NCBI RefSeq assembly: GCF_965638725.1
Contig: NC_134950.1
Coordinates: 22,720,932-22,784,931, forward strand
Length of the DNA stretch: 64,000 nt
Direction of reading: 5' to 3'
Source: Aptenodytes patagonicus
Taxonomy: Eukaryota; Chordata; Aves; Sphenisciformes; Spheniscidae
This document shows, piece by piece, positions 62,287 through 64,000 of this stretch. Every line of letters begins with the position of its first letter. The first letter of the stretch is position 1. The notes below the pieces were generated by a model. It was not told the DNA's origin. It saw nothing but the letters and a program-made list of their open reading frames with translations, and made no database searches. A program made the position numbers and the translations under genes.

Positions 62287-62517
62287 CCTCGCCTCCGCGC
62301 ACGCGGCCGCTTCCGCGCCGCCGGGAAGGGCGCCCCGGCCCGCCCCCCGCGCACGCACACGTGACCGGATGTGCCGGGAGGGCTTGTTCTCGCGCGACGC
62401 CGCTCCCCGCGGCGCCGGGACCGGCCGTCAGCCCGCCGCGGGCGAGGGCGCGAGGGAGCGCCGCCCCGCCCTGCCCCGCCCCCTGCCCGCGCGCCGCCGC
62501 CGCCGTCGTTGTTGGCG
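62287..62517. promoter_or_regulatory. Divergent promoter between DCAF13 and SLC25A32 (231 bp between start codons)
   Basis: The two genes are head to head, so both 5'UTRs and both core promoters must fit mainly in this CpG-rich interval or overlap the exons. It has no TATA box. It holds CACGTGAC (62358-62365, E-box), CCGGATGT (62365-62372, ETS-like) and TCTCGCGCGA (62388-62397, close to the TCTCGCGAGA promoter motif). Shared regulation is an inference from the arrangement. Confidence 0.75.
62358..62363. promoter_or_regulatory. E-box CACGTG in the shared promoter
   Basis: CACGTG followed by AC. This is the canonical site for MYC/MAX, USF or MITF/TFE factors. Two more CACGTG copies lie in SLC25A32 exon 1, at 62535-62540 and 62593-62598. 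Confidence 0.5.
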
Positions 62518-62689
62518 ATGAGCGCCCGGGGCCCCACGTGCGCCGTGGGGGAGCCGGCGGCGGCGCCGCCGCCCGTGCGGTCCCTCCTCCGCCACGTGCA
62601 GCTGGAGAACCTGGCGGCGGGGCTGAGCGGCGGCGTCGTCTCCACCCTGGTGCTCCACCCGCTGGACCTGGTCAAGATCCGCTTCGCAG
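62518..62689 (+). CDS. SLC25A32: SLC25A32 coding exon 1 (mitochondrial folate/FAD carrier, N-terminus)
   Basis: SLC25A32 is an inner-membrane carrier of the SLC25 family that brings folate (and FAD) into mitochondria. The exon encodes residues 1-57 plus one base of codon 58. A variable, alanine/proline-rich start ([20 protein letters not shown]) is followed by [20 protein letters not shown] and [17 protein letters not shown], the first transmembrane helix and the carrier signature P-x-[DE]-x-x-[KR] as PLDLVK (48-53). The exon ends GCAG before donor GTGAGG, in the phase expected for the human gene (A-V junction). LVKIRFA and the head-to-head link with DCAF13 separate it from other SLC25 members. 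The first in-frame ATG is used as start; the leader is GTTGGCG. Later exons lie beyond the window. Confidence 0.93.
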
Positions 62690-63783
62690 GTGAGGCCGTA
62701 CCGGCCGCCCCCTCCGCTCCGCGCCGGGCCGGGCCGGGGAGGCTGCGGGCCCTGCGCCGCAAGGCCGCGGTGCCCCAGGCGGGGGCTGCCGTGGCTCCCG
62801 GAGGCCGTGGTTGGGGCCGCGCCCGCGGGGCCGGGGCGCCTGCTGAGGCGGTGGGTGTGCCGCCAGGGAAAGCCCCCGAGCCCGGCTCCCCCCAGAGGTT
62901 GCCGCTGAGGGCTGCGAAGAGAAACCGTCCTTTGTGCTAAAAGCGTGCCAGTCTCGCTGAGCTCGCCGTTTGCAAGCCAGTGACCTACCGCCTTTTTTTT
63001 GAGGGAGAATACAGCCAAACGAGCCTGCGCATTTTTGCCCGAGCCTGCGTGCGGCTACGTGACAGCAGGCGCTGGCAGGGTAGCCCCACGGCTCGGAATA
63101 AACGGGCCGTAGGCCGAAAGGGACGGCCTCCGGTTCTTCCCCCCCTATCCCAAAGCTTAATCTTCCTGTCATTTCTAGGGACTATAAAACGTGCTGCGTG
63201 CCTCAGGCTGTTTTCAGGCAGATTAGAGAGCTGGCCGGGCTTTTCCCTCTCTCTCACGACCACCAGTGCCATGGGACACAGCAAGATTGTCTGTTTTTAA
63301 CAGGCGGATGGTCTCAAGCCAACGTTCAAAGTTCACCTTTATGCCAAAGATTTTCAACACTCAAAGCGTAACAATTGTTTTGTAATAATCTTGGTTGTTA
63401 GCAGTAGTGCTATTGTTTTGCAGAAAACTCTAACTTGTTTGTTTTTCCACAGGGAAACATGTCAGCTTCTCCCTACCGATTTTGCTGTTAATATGAGAAA
63501 CACATTGCCCTTTTATAATATTCTCTTTTATAGAGGTTAAAACATTTTGCTGTATCTTTGGATTGCTATCTTAAATGGATGCGGGGGTGTTTAAGATCTC
63601 AAAAACAAATAGTGAACTATCACAGAGAAGTTTTACAAAATTTAAGGCATTACATTTCTGAACAGACTTCTTGCAAAGTTGGATTTAAACACTTTCTTGC
63701 ATATCCTAGTGTGGGCACATCCTAGGCTGTATTATGAAGAGCGTAGCTAGCAGAAGTGCTCCTTTCTCTCTATTTTGCACTTG

Positions 63784-63816
63784 TAAGACTACGTCTGTGT
63801 CTTAGACGTAGTCTTA
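63784..63816. other. Perfect 13-bp hairpin with 7-nt loop
   Basis: TAAGACTACGTCT (63784-63796), loop GTGTCTT, AGACGTAGTCTTA (63804-63816). A further short match of ACTTGT (63779-63784) with ACAAGT (63827-63832) could extend the stem after a bulge. It lies about 20 bp to the left of a CR1. Confidence 0.85.
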
Positions 63817-63834
63817 AACTAGACACACAAGTAC

Positions 63835-64000
63835 CGTGTCTGGTTTGGGGCCCACCGGTAGAAGGAAGACACTGACATACTGGCGTGATTCCAGTGGAGG
63901 CCACCAGACTGGTGAAGGGGCTGGAGCACAGGACGTAGGAGGACAGGCTGACAGAACAGGATCGGTTCAGCCTCACGGAGAGAAGGCTGAGGGGAGATAT
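63835..64000 (+). mobile_element. CR1 LINE fragment, cut by the window end
   Basis: CGTGTCTGGTTTGGGGCCCA, then 'CCAGTGGAGGCCACCAGACTGGTGAAGGGGCTGGAGCACAGG' and 'TTCAGCCTCACGGAGAGAAGGCTGAGGGGAGATAT' follow the CR1 order upstream of the segment seen at 19.4 kb. Plus orientation, same strand as SLC25A32. The 3' end is outside the window. Confidence 0.88.

Larger units (their letters stand above)
61620..62930. promoter_or_regulatory. CpG island over the DCAF13/SLC25A32 divergent promoter
   Basis: GC-rich, CG-dense sequence begins abruptly after AACCCCCCCC at about 61620 and fades by about 62930. It covers both start codons and the starts of both first introns. Long open frames here on both strands are GC-content artefacts. 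Confidence 0.88.
62690..64000 (+). other. SLC25A32: SLC25A32 intron 1 (5' part)
   Basis: It runs from donor GTGAGG to the window end. The next exon (expected to start VSDGLELRPKY in the mammalian family) is not present. It contains the end of the CpG island, a hairpin at 63784-63816 and a CR1 at the right edge. Confidence 0.88.

Noticed and set aside
61553-63172. Long open frames on both strands across the DCAF13/SLC25A32 CpG island
   Set aside because: These are GC artefacts. Only the first exons of DCAF13 and SLC25A32 in this stretch match families and end at proper donors.
62690-64000. SLC25A32 exon 2
   Set aside because: No frame resembles the SDGLELRPKYNG region; it lies beyond the right edge.

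Overview
The window is nuclear DNA from a vertebrate, very probably a bird. The genes are intron-rich and human-like at the protein level, CpG islands sit at gene starts, and the interspersed repeats are CR1 LINEs ending in the ATTCTATGATTCTGTGA type of tail plus ERV LTRs of the avian TGTGCTGGTTTTGGCTGGGATAGAG family. The species cannot be fixed from the sequence; a neoavian bird is a reasonable guess.

Three genes are supported. (1) RIMS2, minus strand: only its first coding exon (14115-14284) lies here, inside a large CpG island (about 13.1-15.7 kb); everything from 14114 down to base 1 is its first intron. (2) DCAF13, minus strand: complete, 11 coding exons from 62286 down to 36283. All splice junctions could be placed, and the exons add up to 1338 nt, a 445-residue WD40/Sof1 protein. 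(3) SLC25A32, plus strand: coding exon 1 only (62518-62689); the window ends in its first intron. The order SLC25A32 - DCAF13 - RIMS2, with the last two in tandem and the first divergent, is the same as on human 8q22.3.

Layout: 1-14114, RIMS2 intron 1 with an LTR end at base 1, a nearly intact solo LTR at 1930-2521 and an old, interrupted CR1 at 5.3-6.3 kb. 13.1-15.7 kb, CpG island with the RIMS2 start, a uORF and YY1-like sites. 15.7-35.8 kb, intergenic, with two CR1 copies and a decayed LINE whose endonuclease resembles the RTE type. 35.8-62.3 kb, DCAF13, whose introns hold a second copy of the same LTR family, an old CR1 reverse-transcriptase fragment and simple repeats. 62.29-62.52 kb, a 231-bp divergent promoter shared by DCAF13 and SLC25A32. 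62.7-64.0 kb, SLC25A32 intron 1, ending in a CR1 cut by the window edge.

The proteins do not form one pathway. RIMS2 is a presynaptic active-zone scaffold, DCAF13 a nucleolar 18S rRNA processing factor and CRL4 substrate receptor, and SLC25A32 the mitochondrial folate/FAD carrier. DCAF13 and SLC25A32 are both growth-related and share a promoter region containing CACGTG E-boxes. No convincing undescribed gene system was found. The points most worth checking are the shared promoter, an LTR in RIMS2 intron 1 that keeps a perfect TGACGTCA, the RTE-like LINE fossil, and several near-perfect short-loop hairpins that exceed chance expectation.
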